A stretch of 64,000 bases of DNA from Bacteroidota bacterium (lineage in GTDB: Bacteria > Bacteroidota > Bacteroidia > Bacteroidales > JAGONC01), in assembly GCA_022711405.1 (NCBI GenBank), contig JAKLFC010000006.1, forward strand, positions 1-64,000. The letters are read 5' to 3'. Made by a program: the position numbers and the translations under genes. This document shows positions 27,419-35,967 of the stretch, piece by piece. The stretch's first letter is position 1. Each line of letters begins with the position of its first letter. The notes beneath the pieces are model-generated. The model worked only from the letters and a program-made list of their open reading frames with translations. It did no database searches and was not told the origin of the DNA.

Positions 27419-28996
27419 TCAAAACGGAAACTCCTCCTTATAATCCACCTCTTTTTCTGTCTCAGTTTCTTCAGGCAGCATGGCTTTGAGATGTACCGTG
27501 TTGGCATCCACCACGATGGCCTTGGGATCGGTGGGACAGGCATATTCGCAGGCCCCGCATCCAATGCAGATGTCAGGATTTACCTCGGGAATGGTCAGCC
27601 CCTGTTGATAAGGCACCATCTGCACTGCCTTGGTGGGGCAATGTTCCGAGCAGGCTCCGCAAGCCGTGTTCTTTGTAAAAACCACGCATTCCCTCTTGAT
27701 GAAGCGGGCCTTGCCCATCTGGACCTGCTTTTTCTCGTCAATGGTCAGCGGTAAAAGCGCTGCGGCCGGGCAAACCTTTGTGCAGACTACACAGTCATAG
27801 TTGCAGAAGCTGACCTTATAATCCATCACCGGCTGAAAAAGTCCCTGCCAGCCGTATGCTGCCAGTCGCGGCTGAAGCACCTGCGTGGGGCAGGCACTCA
27901 CACACAGGAAGCACCCGGTGCATGCGTTGACGAAATGATGATGACTGATGGAGCCCGGAGGCGACACAGGCAGCGCATCTTCCCTTGTGCTATCAAATTG
28001 TCTTCCTCTGCCATGCCCTCCTCCCCGATGCCGGTGCTGTCCCTGCACAGAGACCAGTGAACCCAGCAGCAGGGCTGAGGTCAGAAAAAAATTCCTCTTG
28101 GAAAGATCGGTACCTGGCAAGGAACGATCGCTGGCATTCTTTTTCCAGAAAGGCGTGTAATGAATCCCGTTGGCTGAGCATACGGTCAGGCAGTTGTAAC
28201 AGGCAACGCAACGGGAGAGATCCACGCTCCTGTTCTTTACATCAATGCAGCCGGCCTTGCAGGCAAACATACAATCGCCGCACCGGGTACACAGCGCCTT
28301 GTCAAGATGGATGCGGTACAGTGAGAATTTCGAAAGATAACCCAGCAGTGTCCCTACAGGACAGAGGGAGTTGCAGTACTGCCGTCCTCTGAGGATCGGG
28401 AAAATGATCAGGATCCCCAGAAATACCAGGGCGATGAGGAAAGGTCCTGTGGCGAAGCTGCGTACTTCAACGGGTTTGAAGAAATAATTATGGAAGGATT
28501 CGAAGATCTGGGATAACAGGTTGTTGACGGATACCACCACCGGGCGGAACAGTTCCACCGATATCCGTCCGAAAAGGGAGTAGGGATCGAGCAGGTTCAC
28601 CAGTGCCATGGTGCCCGCAGGAACAGAAAGGACAACCACACCCAGAATGGTCAGCCTGAGGATGTTCCTGGCCTTCAGATGACGAAACTTCTTCTTTTTG
28701 GAGATCTTTCTCCGGACCAGGATCACACCGTCCTGAAAGACCCCTGCGGGACAGAGGGTGGAGCAATATACTCTTCCAAAGAGCAGGGTCAGAACGATGA
28801 CGATGAGAAATCCCAGGGAGGTGTGGCCCAGCAGGTGCACAAACTCGACCAGGGAGGGAGTGAACTGGATAAAGGTCATCACATGGTCGACCTGAGGAGG
28901 GATCAGACCAGTGAAATCCAGAAAAATGATGAGTGTAAAAATAAAAAAACCGGTTGCCAGTACTTTTCGGATATTTTTAAGCCAGGTCTGCTTCAT
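27419..28996 (-). CDS. Membrane polyferredoxin (NapH-like N-terminus fused to multi-[4Fe-4S] domain)
   Basis: 525 aa. The first ~200 residues have several transmembrane helices with NapH/NosR/MauN-type motifs YCSTLCPAGVFQD and YCNSLCPVGTLLGYL. Two clusters follow (CTRCGDCMFACKAGC, CVACYNCLTVC). Near residue 300 there is a second export-like hydrophobic stretch (RNFFLTSALLLGSLVSVQGQ) with a His/Arg/Gly-rich tail, then four more ferredoxin motifs (CTGCFLCVSACP, CNYDCVVCTKVCP, CGACSEHCP, CIGCGACEYACP). It probably carries electrons from a membrane donor to an unknown acceptor. It follows the DUF362 gene by 6 bp in one operon. Confidence 0.88.
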   Translation of the reverse strand: MKQTWLKNIRKVLATGFFIFTLIIFLDFTGLIPPQVDHVMTFIQFTPSLVEFVHLLGHTSLGFLIVIVLTLLFGRVYCSTLCPAGVFQDGVILVRRKISKKKKFRHLKARNILRLTILGVVVLSVPAGTMALVNLLDPYSLFGRISVELFRPVVVSVNNLLSQIFESFHNYFFKPVEVRSFATGPFLIALVFLGILIIFPILRGRQYCNSLCPVGTLLGYLSKFSLYRIHLDKALCTRCGDCMFACKAGCIDVKNRSVDLSRCVACYNCLTVCSANGIHYTPFWKKNASDRSLPGTDLSKRNFFLTSALLLGSLVSVQGQHRHRGGGHGRGRQFDSTREDALPVSPPGSISHHHFVNACTGCFLCVSACPTQVLQPRLAAYGWQGLFQPVMDYKVSFCNYDCVVCTKVCPAAALLPLTIDEKKQVQMGKARFIKRECVVFTKNTACGACSEHCPTKAVQMVPYQQGLTIPEVNPDICIGCGACEYACPTDPKAIVVDANTVHLKAMLPEETETEKEVDYKEEFPF

Positions 28997-29002
28997 TCCG
29001 GT

Positions 29003-29935
29003 TTACAAAATGATCCTGTTGATGTTGAGGCTGTTCAGATCCGCCCTGCCAACGCCCATTTGTTCGGCGATACGGATATGCCCGATGTCGTAAGGCTCCT
29101 TACCGAAGATCCTGGTTGCAGCGGCATCAATGGCAACCATATCCGCTGAGACCAGCAATTGCTTCTGGAGCGAAACATCTGCCGGGGAGACTCCACGGGG
29201 ACCATTGCGTGTTAGGATACGATAAGCATCCACCACATTAAGGTCCGGTTTACGGTAAAAGGTGGCATAATCCGCAATGCATTGCTGCAGGTCGTTACGG
29301 TGCCAGAACATCCTATCCCATACCACTCCCATCAGGTTTTTCATAGCCAGGGTGAGTCCGGCAGAGGAATGATGCTTGACGACCGGTACATTGATAAACA
29401 CGTCGGACTGCAGGATCAGCTCATGCACCTTGGTACTCTGCAGTTTCTTACCCAGCTTTATTTCGACCGTCTGGTAATAACTTTCCTGGTTTCCCGGCAC
29501 CATTTTTCCGCCGGCATCTGTCACTGCCTGCTTGATGCCGCTGGTGGCATAGCACTGGTCCCATTTGTCGCAGGTATTGTCGAAGACATACACAGCGGAT
29601 GCACCGGCAGCCAGACACTGCTGGACGATCCTTTTCACCAGCAGTGGATTGGTGTTGCCTGCCCGTTCCGGCGAAACATCCCATCCGATGTTGGGCTTGA
29701 CTACCACCGACTGTCCTTTTTTCACAAAAGCCTGCATCCCTCCCAGGGAAGAGATGGCTTTGTCGAACATCATATCCGGCTCGCCGCCCTTCACCGCCAC
29801 CAGATCGTATGGCAGCTCGCCGGGCGGTGCCGACCAGGCGGTGAGTTTGCCTGCGCCTCCCAGCATCGCAGCAGCACCCGCAGCCAGCCCGGCTCCAAAT
29901 CCCGTCTTCAGGAAAACTCTTCTTTTCATAATCAA
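29003..29935 (-). CDS. DUF362 family protein with Tat-like signal
   Basis: 310 aa. The N-terminus MKRRVFLKTGFGAGLAAGAA is a twin-arginine-type signal followed by an Ala-rich hydrophobic core. The body matches DUF362 (VVVKPNIGWDVSPERAGNTN, VYVFDNTCDKW, VFINVPVVKHHSSAGLTLAM, KNLMGVVWDR). The family is often found with ferredoxins and has no settled reaction. Export by Tat would imply folding, perhaps with a cofactor, before transport. It is directly upstream of the polyferredoxin, so an exported redox role is a reasonable inference. Confidence 0.85.
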   Translation of the reverse strand: MIMKRRVFLKTGFGAGLAAGAAAMLGGAGKLTAWSAPPGELPYDLVAVKGGEPDMMFDKAISSLGGMQAFVKKGQSVVVKPNIGWDVSPERAGNTNPLLVKRIVQQCLAAGASAVYVFDNTCDKWDQCYATSGIKQAVTDAGGKMVPGNQESYYQTVEIKLGKKLQSTKVHELILQSDVFINVPVVKHHSSAGLTLAMKNLMGVVWDRMFWHRNDLQQCIADYATFYRKPDLNVVDAYRILTRNGPRGVSPADVSLQKQLLVSADMVAIDAAATRIFGKEPYDIGHIRIAEQMGVGRADLNSLNINRIIL

Positions 29936-29989
29936 CTATAGATATAGGTTACTAATTAAATGGTCCTGGAGAAATTTGCTTCAAAAATA

Positions 29990-30024
29990 AATAAAAAAAG
30001 ACTGTCACCGGTAAATGACAGTCT
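29990..30024 (-). terminator. Terminator of the sigma/anti-sigma operon
   Basis: AGACTGTCA (29999-30007) and TGACAGTCT (30016-30024) form a perfect 9-bp stem with an 8-nt loop. On the minus strand it is followed by seven U. It lies 32 bp past the stop of the anti-sigma-like gene. Confidence 0.85.
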
Positions 30025-30055
30025 GTCGTTATCAACATTCTTATGCAGCAAATCC

Positions 30056-30808
30056 TCAGATCTGGTTGAGCTCCTGCAGAATCCGGATCGCATCCTTCTG
30101 ATAATCGTGTATGTGGTCATCTGCAATATGCCTGAAAAGATCAACGGCTTTTTCTGTCTGGTTGATCCTCAGGTAACAAAGCGCAAGATACCATTCGGCT
30201 GATTTCCGGTACAGGCTATTGGGATTCTGTGCAATCTGTGAAAGGTGAGTGATGGCCTGATCGTACTGACTGGTTTCAATGAAGCATATGCTTGAATAGA
30301 AGCGGACTGCAGAATTATTTGGATCCCCTTGCAGGATGAGGCTGAAGTAATCATTGGCCTGCTGATATTCTTTGTTCTGGAAAAGCCTCAGGGCTTCCAT
30401 CAGGTCAGTGCCCGAGCCTCGTGTGATGCGAATGGGTTGTTCAGAGTTGTAATAGCTGCTGAACAACCTTTCATTGGATGGTTTGTGCGGCATCAGAAAA
30501 ACCAGGGAAACAGCGGAAATGAGCAGGATGATGACAGCAGCTGCTGCATACTGATAGGGTCTCGAGTAGATATACCGAAGCACGGTGGTCTTCGTCTTCG
30601 ACTCCTGCATCATCTTTATCAGTTTCTTTCTCAGTTCCAATGTATCCTCATCGCTGATGGCAACTGACAAATCCTGTTCAAACTTGTATTCAGCGGCCAG
30701 GTCCTTATCCTCTTTCAGCCTGAGTAAGAAATTCCTGGCCTGTTCCTCATCCATCTCACCATTGATGTAATGCTCGATCAACAGGGAGTAATGTACTTTT
30801 TCATTCAT
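30056..30808 (-). CDS. Membrane anti-sigma-like protein with TPR domain
   Basis: 250 aa. The N-terminal ~80 residues are cytoplasmic-like and helical (LIEHYINGEMDEEQARNFLL, LKEDKDLAAEYKFEQDL), matching the start of Bacteroidetes anti-sigma or TPR regulators. One transmembrane helix follows (~91-111, YAAAAVIILLISAVSLVFLM), then periplasmic TPR helices (~135-250, ALRLFQNKEYQQANDYFSLI, SAEWYLALCYLRINQTEKAV). It overlaps the sigma-factor gene by 8 bp. It probably holds the sigma factor at the membrane and senses an envelope signal through the TPRs; no classic zinc anti-sigma motif is present. Confidence 0.7.
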   Translation of the reverse strand: MNEKVHYSLLIEHYINGEMDEEQARNFLLRLKEDKDLAAEYKFEQDLSVAISDEDTLELRKKLIKMMQESKTKTTVLRYIYSRPYQYAAAAVIILLISAVSLVFLMPHKPSNERLFSSYYNSEQPIRITRGSGTDLMEALRLFQNKEYQQANDYFSLILQGDPNNSAVRFYSSICFIETSQYDQAITHLSQIAQNPNSLYRKSAEWYLALCYLRINQTEKAVDLFRHIADDHIHDYQKDAIRILQELNQI

Positions 30809-31382
30809 TGATCAAAAAATTTTGACTTCTTGGATCATTTATAATCCTTTTCTTCAGTCTTTCCTTGCACAAGAATTTTCTTGTCTTTGTATATTTAACT
30901 GATTTATAGCCCATTATTTTCATAATCTCACTCAATGGGATCTTCTTCATGAACAACTGCAGCAGTTTCTGGCAATCCTGGCCAAGAGCCAAAAAATGCT
31001 GCTGGAAGATCTTTGTCCTTTCCCGGTCTTCATCGTACACTTCATACATCATTTCATCCGACAGTTCGATAAAATTCTCTATGTCGCCAATATTGGCCGG
31101 ATTAATCCTGTTCTTCTCAAGTTTCTGGAACCAGATGTGCCTGCTGACCGAGTATATAAAGGTTTTGAAAGAACATTCGAGATTCAGATCCTTATCCCTG
31201 ACTTTCTCGTAGATGATCAACACTGCATCCTGAAAAACGTCTTCCGCATCTTCATGGGTACCATTGTTATGAGCGATAAACCTTTTGATGGTGTTAAAAT
31301 GCTCATTAAAAATGTACCGGATGACCTTTTCATCTTTCCGAATCAAACCTACGAGGACTTCATCATCAGAATAATGCAGCAT
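30801..31382 (-). CDS. RNA polymerase sigma factor, ECF type
   Basis: 193 aa with sigma region 2 (FNEHFNTIKRFIAHNNGTHE, DAEDVFQDAVLIIYEKVRD, CSFKTFIYSVSRHIWFQKLE) and region 4 (LGQDCQKLLQLFMKKIPLSE, IMKIMGYKSVKYTKTRKFLC). The two regions are separated by a short linker with no region 3, as in ECF factors. It is followed, overlapping, by a membrane TPR protein that is the likely anti-sigma. A 12-bp palindrome lies directly upstream. The regulon is unknown. Confidence 0.85.
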   Translation of the reverse strand: MLHYSDDEVLVGLIRKDEKVIRYIFNEHFNTIKRFIAHNNGTHEDAEDVFQDAVLIIYEKVRDKDLNLECSFKTFIYSVSRHIWFQKLEKNRINPANIGDIENFIELSDEMMYEVYDEDRERTKIFQQHFLALGQDCQKLLQLFMKKIPLSEIMKIMGYKSVKYTKTRKFLCKERLKKRIINDPRSQNFLINE

Positions 31383-31385
31383 GTA

Positions 31386-31397
31386 TAACGTACGTTA
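31386..31397. promoter_or_regulatory. 12-bp perfect palindrome upstream of the ECF sigma gene
   Basis: TAACGTACGTTA is self-complementary and lies 3 bp before the sigma ATG (31382). It may be an operator; it could also be chance. Confidence 0.3.
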
Positions 31398-31595
31398 ATC
31401 CGGTTTTTAGCAAAAGGTAATACGTATATCCCCGATATTTTTTCCAAAGATATTCACAAAGAACGAATATTATACTAACTATCTAAATTACTTCGGGAAA
31501 GGGATATTGTTGGACAAATATATAACATTGTCCTGATAGAATCATGATCCGCATTAAAACCGTGTTAAAACCTGAAGGCACCGGAGCTCACCTGA

Positions 31596-34500
31596 TCAGT
31601 ACTCCTCCCAGCTACGGACCGGGAGGTCGTCGGGATGCACTAGGCACACCGAATAAATGAATGCGCTGGCCAGGCGTGCATTGGTGATCAGGGGGATGTT
31701 ATATTCAATGGCTCCACGGCGTATCCTGTAATCGTTATCCAGTTCGGTCTTGCTCAGGTCCTTGGGGATGTTAACCACCAGGTCAATCTTTTTTGACTGC
31801 AGATAATCCATGGTGTTGGGAGTCATATCCTCATCGGGCCAGTACAGGAGAGTGGATGGAACATGGTTTCGTGTAAAGAAATCATGTGTGCCACCGGTTG
31901 CATAAATCGTCAGTCCTTTTTCGCATAGCTTTCGGGCACTGCTGAGCAGTTCTATCTTGGACCGCATCGGGCCGCCTGAGAAGAGCACTCCGGTGGATGG
32001 TATGCGGTAGCCAACAGAAAGCATCGCCAGCAGAATGGCTTCATAATAGCTTTCACCAATACATCCGACCTCACCGGTCGACATCATTTCAACCCCAAGT
32101 ACCGGGTCGGCCTTCTGAAGGCGTGCAAATGAAAACTGAGAGGCTTTTACTCCTACATAATCCAGATCGAACAGATTCTTATCCGGTTTGGTGACAGGTA
32201 AGCCCAGCATGATCCTGGTGGCAATTTCGATGAAATTTGTCTTCAACACTTTGGAAATGAACGGGAAACTGCGTGATGCCCTCAGGTTGCATTCAATGAC
32301 CAGCACCTCGTTGTCCTTGGCAAGAAATTGTATATTGAACGGTCCCGTGATGCTCAGGGAGGAGGCAATTTGCCGTGAGATCCGTTTGATCCTCCGGACG
32401 GTTTCCACATAGATCTTCTGGGGTGGGAAAAGCATGGTGGCATCCCCTGAATGCACCCCGGCAAATTCAACATGTTCGGAAATGGCGTAACAGATGATCT
32501 CGCCATCCCTTGCCACTGCGTCCATCTCAATTTCCTTGGCGTCCTCGATGAACCGGGAGATCACCACGGGGTATTGTTTTGATACCTCTGTGGCCATCTT
32601 CAGAAAGTGTTCCAGCTCACTTTTATTCGACACAATGTTCATGGCAGCTCCCGACAGCACATAGGAAGGCCGTACGATCACAGGGAATCCTGCCTCTTCA
32701 GTGAACCTAAAGACATCCACGAGGCTGGAAAGCTCTTTCCAGCGCGGCTGACTGATATTCAGGCGGTCGAGCATTTCCGAGAACTTGTGCCTGTTTTCCG
32801 CCCTGTCAATCGACAGCGGAGAGGTCCCCAGGATGTTGACTCCCTGCTCATACAGCCTCATGGCCAGGTTGTTGGGTATCTGTCCGCCAGTGGAAACGAT
32901 CACTCCCATGGGCGACTCCATCCCGATGATATCCATCACATGTTCAAAGGTGAGTTCCTCAAAATAGAGCCGGTCACAGACGTCATAGTCGGTGGAGACC
33001 GTTTCCGGATTATAATTGATCATCACCGACCGGTATCCCTCTTTCTGTAAGGTTTGCAGGGCGTTCACACCGCACCAGTCGAACTCCACGCTGCTTCCGA
33101 TGCGGTACGCACCGGATCCCAGCACCAGTATCTTGCGTTCATCCGCCGGGAAATCGACATCATGACCATGCCCGTTGTAGGTAAGGTACAGGTAATTGGT
33201 CACTGCCGGGTACTCTGCAGCCATGGTATCGATCTGCCTCACCCAGGGAGTGATCCCTCTGAGTATCCTGTGGTGCCTCACTTTCAGGACATCTCCGGTG
33301 ATGCTGTTCCGGGTGCTTTTCAGAACGAGACGGGCAATCTGAAAGTCCGAAAAGCCCATCTTCTTCGCCATAAGAAGCAACTCATCCGGAAATGCCTCCA
33401 GTGACTCGTATCCGGAGATCTCCCGGCTTAGTTCAAAGATATGGTTCAGTTTCTCCAGGAACCATCTGTCGATGTGAGTGAGCTCATATATCCGTTCCGT
33501 GTCATAGCCCTTCATCAGTGCCTGGGCGATGACAAATATCCGCATATCCGTAGGAACCGATAGTTCCTTTTCGATCATGATATCCTCAATGTCCTTGTTG
33601 GCGACAAAACCGTGCATCCCCTGGCCGATCATACGAAGGCCCTTCTGGATGGCTTCTTCGAACGTACGTCCGATGGCCATCACCTCTCCGACGCTTTTCA
33701 TACTGGAGCCGATCTCACGCGACACCCCATGAAATTTGCCGAGGTCCCACCTGGGGATCTTACACACCACGTAATCCAGGGCGGGTTCGAAGAACGCTGT
33801 GGTTTCCCGTGTGATGGAGTTCTTCAGCTCAAATAAACCGTATCCCAGGGCTAGTTTGGCTGCAATAAAAGCAAGCGGATAACCGGTGGCTTTTGAGGCG
33901 AGCGCACTGGACCGGGAGAGCCTGGCGTTCATCTCGATGACGCGGTAGTCCTCCGAAAGAGGATCAAGAGCAAATTGTACGTTGCATTCTCCGACGATGC
34001 CCATGTGCCGGACGATCCGGATGGATAATTCCCGCAGCATGTGGTACTCACGGTTGGAAAGGGTCTGTGATGGCGCCACCACGATACTTTCACCGGTATG
34101 GATCCCCAGAGGATCGAAGTTCTCCATATTGCATACAGCGATACAGTTATCGAACCGATCCCTGACGATCTCGTACTCCACCTCTTTCCAGCCCTTGAGG
34201 GATTCTTCCACGAGTACCTGGCTGGCATGTGCGAAAGAACGCTTTGTAAGGGTCAGGATCTCGCTTTCGTTCTCACAAAAACCACTGCCCAGGCCTCCCA
34301 GGGCAAAAGCGGAACGGATGATGACAGGGTATCCCAGATTTGCAGCGGCTTCCACTGCATTTTCCACCGATGTCACAGCCAGGCTGCGCGGAGTTTTGAT
34401 CCGGATCTGTTCCAGCTTCTTTACAAACAGTTCCCTGTCTTCCGTTTCCTCGATGGCCTGTACAGGGGTACCCAGCACCCTGACGCTATAGTTATCGAGG

Positions 34501-34814
34501 ATCCCCTTCCTTTGCAGCTCCAGCCCGCAGTTCAGCGCAGTCTGGCCCCCGAAGGACAGCAGAATACCGTCAGGTTTTTCTTTTTTTATGACCCGTTCCA
34601 CAAAATAGGGCAGCACCGGCAAAAAATAGATACGATCCGCCATCCCCCCGGAAGTCTGCACCGTTGCAATGTTGGGATTGATCAGCACGGTACGGATGCC
34701 CTCCTCCCTCAACGCTTTAAGGGCCTGTGTGCCGGAATAGTCAAACTCACCGGCCTCTCCGATCTTCAATGCACCTGATCCCAGGATAAGAACATTATGA
34801 ACAGCGTCTTTCAT
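31596..34814 (-). CDS. carB: Carbamoyl-phosphate synthase large subunit
   Basis: 1072 aa, full length. Two homologous ATP-grasp halves: NVLILGSGALKIGEAGEFDY at the N-terminus and the second copy KILVLGSGAYRIGSSVEFDW near residue 555. They are followed by an MGS-like allosteric domain (~940 onward, TIYATGGTHDFF, DLVVNIPKD). It makes carbamoyl phosphate from bicarbonate, ammonia delivered by CarA and two ATP, for pyrimidine and arginine synthesis. It starts 20 bp inside the end of carA, so the subunits are translationally coupled. Confidence 0.97.
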   Translation of the reverse strand: MKDAVHNVLILGSGALKIGEAGEFDYSGTQALKALREEGIRTVLINPNIATVQTSGGMADRIYFLPVLPYFVERVIKKEKPDGILLSFGGQTALNCGLELQRKGILDNYSVRVLGTPVQAIEETEDRELFVKKLEQIRIKTPRSLAVTSVENAVEAAANLGYPVIIRSAFALGGLGSGFCENESEILTLTKRSFAHASQVLVEESLKGWKEVEYEIVRDRFDNCIAVCNMENFDPLGIHTGESIVVAPSQTLSNREYHMLRELSIRIVRHMGIVGECNVQFALDPLSEDYRVIEMNARLSRSSALASKATGYPLAFIAAKLALGYGLFELKNSITRETTAFFEPALDYVVCKIPRWDLGKFHGVSREIGSSMKSVGEVMAIGRTFEEAIQKGLRMIGQGMHGFVANKDIEDIMIEKELSVPTDMRIFVIAQALMKGYDTERIYELTHIDRWFLEKLNHIFELSREISGYESLEAFPDELLLMAKKMGFSDFQIARLVLKSTRNSITGDVLKVRHHRILRGITPWVRQIDTMAAEYPAVTNYLYLTYNGHGHDVDFPADERKILVLGSGAYRIGSSVEFDWCGVNALQTLQKEGYRSVMINYNPETVSTDYDVCDRLYFEELTFEHVMDIIGMESPMGVIVSTGGQIPNNLAMRLYEQGVNILGTSPLSIDRAENRHKFSEMLDRLNISQPRWKELSSLVDVFRFTEEAGFPVIVRPSYVLSGAAMNIVSNKSELEHFLKMATEVSKQYPVVISRFIEDAKEIEMDAVARDGEIICYAISEHVEFAGVHSGDATMLFPPQKIYVETVRRIKRISRQIASSLSITGPFNIQFLAKDNEVLVIECNLRASRSFPFISKVLKTNFIEIATRIMLGLPVTKPDKNLFDLDYVGVKASQFSFARLQKADPVLGVEMMSTGEVGCIGESYYEAILLAMLSVGYRIPSTGVLFSGGPMRSKIELLSSARKLCEKGLTIYATGGTHDFFTRNHVPSTLLYWPDEDMTPNTMDYLQSKKIDLVVNIPKDLSKTELDNDYRIRRGAIEYNIPLITNARLASAFIYSVCLVHPDDLPVRSWEEY

Positions 34815-35916
34815 TGTTGAATTTTATCACCGTTGCCATGAAATCATCGAAAAGAAACTCAGTGTCGACGGGTCCGGCAGAAGCTTCCGGGTGAAACTGC
34901 ACGGCAAGGAACGGCTGGCCCCTGTGGGCGATGCCCTCACAGGTATGATCGTTGAGATTGGTAAAGATCACCTCCCAGTCCTCCGGAAGGGAATCCATGG
35001 CGATGGCATATCCATGATTCTGAGAAGTGATGTAACACCGGTTCGAACGGTTCATCCTTACCGGCTGGTTATGGCTCCGGTGACCGTACTTCAATTTGAA
35101 CGTCGTGGCGCCAGAGGCCAGGGCCATGATCTGTGAACCCAGGCATATCCCAAACACCGGGATATTCTTCTTAAGTAGTTCCCGAGTGTTACGGATCGTT
35201 ACGGTGCAGTTGGCAGGATCGCCCGGGCCGTTGGATAACAGCACCCCGTCACAGGGTTCTTTATGGAATGGAAAGTCCCATGGAACACGCATCACCGTGG
35301 CATCCCGTTTCAGCAGGCAGCGGATGATGTTGTTCTTGGTCCCGCAATCCACAAGGATTATCTTATAAGTTCCTGATCCATATATATTTACATATGAAGA
35401 AGACACTTGCTGAACCAGGTTTTCCGTGTTGGGATCATAAAAGTCAATGTCTTCGCCGCAGACGATCTTCCCCAGCATGGCTCCCTTTTCACGGATCAAA
35501 CGGGTGATGGAGCGGGTATCCACTCCGCATATTCCGGGGATCTGCTGACCGGTCATCCATTCGGAGAGGCTGCTTTCAGCGTTCCAGTGGCTGTACCTGG
35601 ATGAATAATCCGAGATCACCAAACCGGTGATCTGAAGGCCTTCGGATTCAAAGCTGGCTGATAGTCCGGTTTCCAGATAGGTACGCGGGACACCGTAGTT
35701 ACCGATCAGGGGGTAGGTGGAAACCAGGATCTGACCTTTGTAGGAAGGATCCGTCAGGCTTTCAGGATAACCAGTCATCGCAGTGCTGAAGACCACCTCA
35801 CCCGCAGCGGATCTCCAGGCACCGAAGGAATGCCCCCTGAACACCATACCGTTTTCAAGGATCAGCGAAGCCTCAGTTTTGGGTATCGTTGTCATACGGT
35901 CAGCGGATATGGCCAT
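34795..35916 (-). CDS. carA: Carbamoyl-phosphate synthase small (glutaminase) subunit
   Basis: 373 aa. The N-terminal CarA domain (LILENGMVFRGHSFGAWRSA, GEVVFSTAMTGYPE) is followed by a class I glutamine amidotransferase with nucleophile Cys near 258 in GICLGSQ and the His-Glu of FHPEAS. It releases ammonia from glutamine for CarB. A -7-like box (TATCTTTA on the minus strand) runs right up to the first ATG. The true start may therefore be the second ATG at 35895 (MTTIPKTEAS), which fits the family better. It is divergent from mutS2 across 51 bp. Confidence 0.96.
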   Translation of the reverse strand: MAISADRMTTIPKTEASLILENGMVFRGHSFGAWRSAAGEVVFSTAMTGYPESLTDPSYKGQILVSTYPLIGNYGVPRTYLETGLSASFESEGLQITGLVISDYSSRYSHWNAESSLSEWMTGQQIPGICGVDTRSITRLIREKGAMLGKIVCGEDIDFYDPNTENLVQQVSSSYVNIYGSGTYKIILVDCGTKNNIIRCLLKRDATVMRVPWDFPFHKEPCDGVLLSNGPGDPANCTVTIRNTRELLKKNIPVFGICLGSQIMALASGATTFKLKYGHRSHNQPVRMNRSNRCYITSQNHGYAIAMDSLPEDWEVIFTNLNDHTCEGIAHRGQPFLAVQFHPEASAGPVDTEFLFDDFMATVIKFNNERRCS

Positions 35917-35942
35917 AAAGATAGAATAAATAAATAATCAAG

Positions 35943-35950
35943 TATCTTTG
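35943..35950 (+). promoter_or_regulatory. -7 box (TATCTTTG) of the mutS2 promoter
   Basis: TATCTTTG is a full consensus match 17 bp before the mutS2 ATG, giving a leader of about 10 nt. The carA promoter lies back to back in the same 51-bp gap. Confidence 0.6.
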
Positions 35951-35967
35951 CAGCGAAATCTTTCAAT

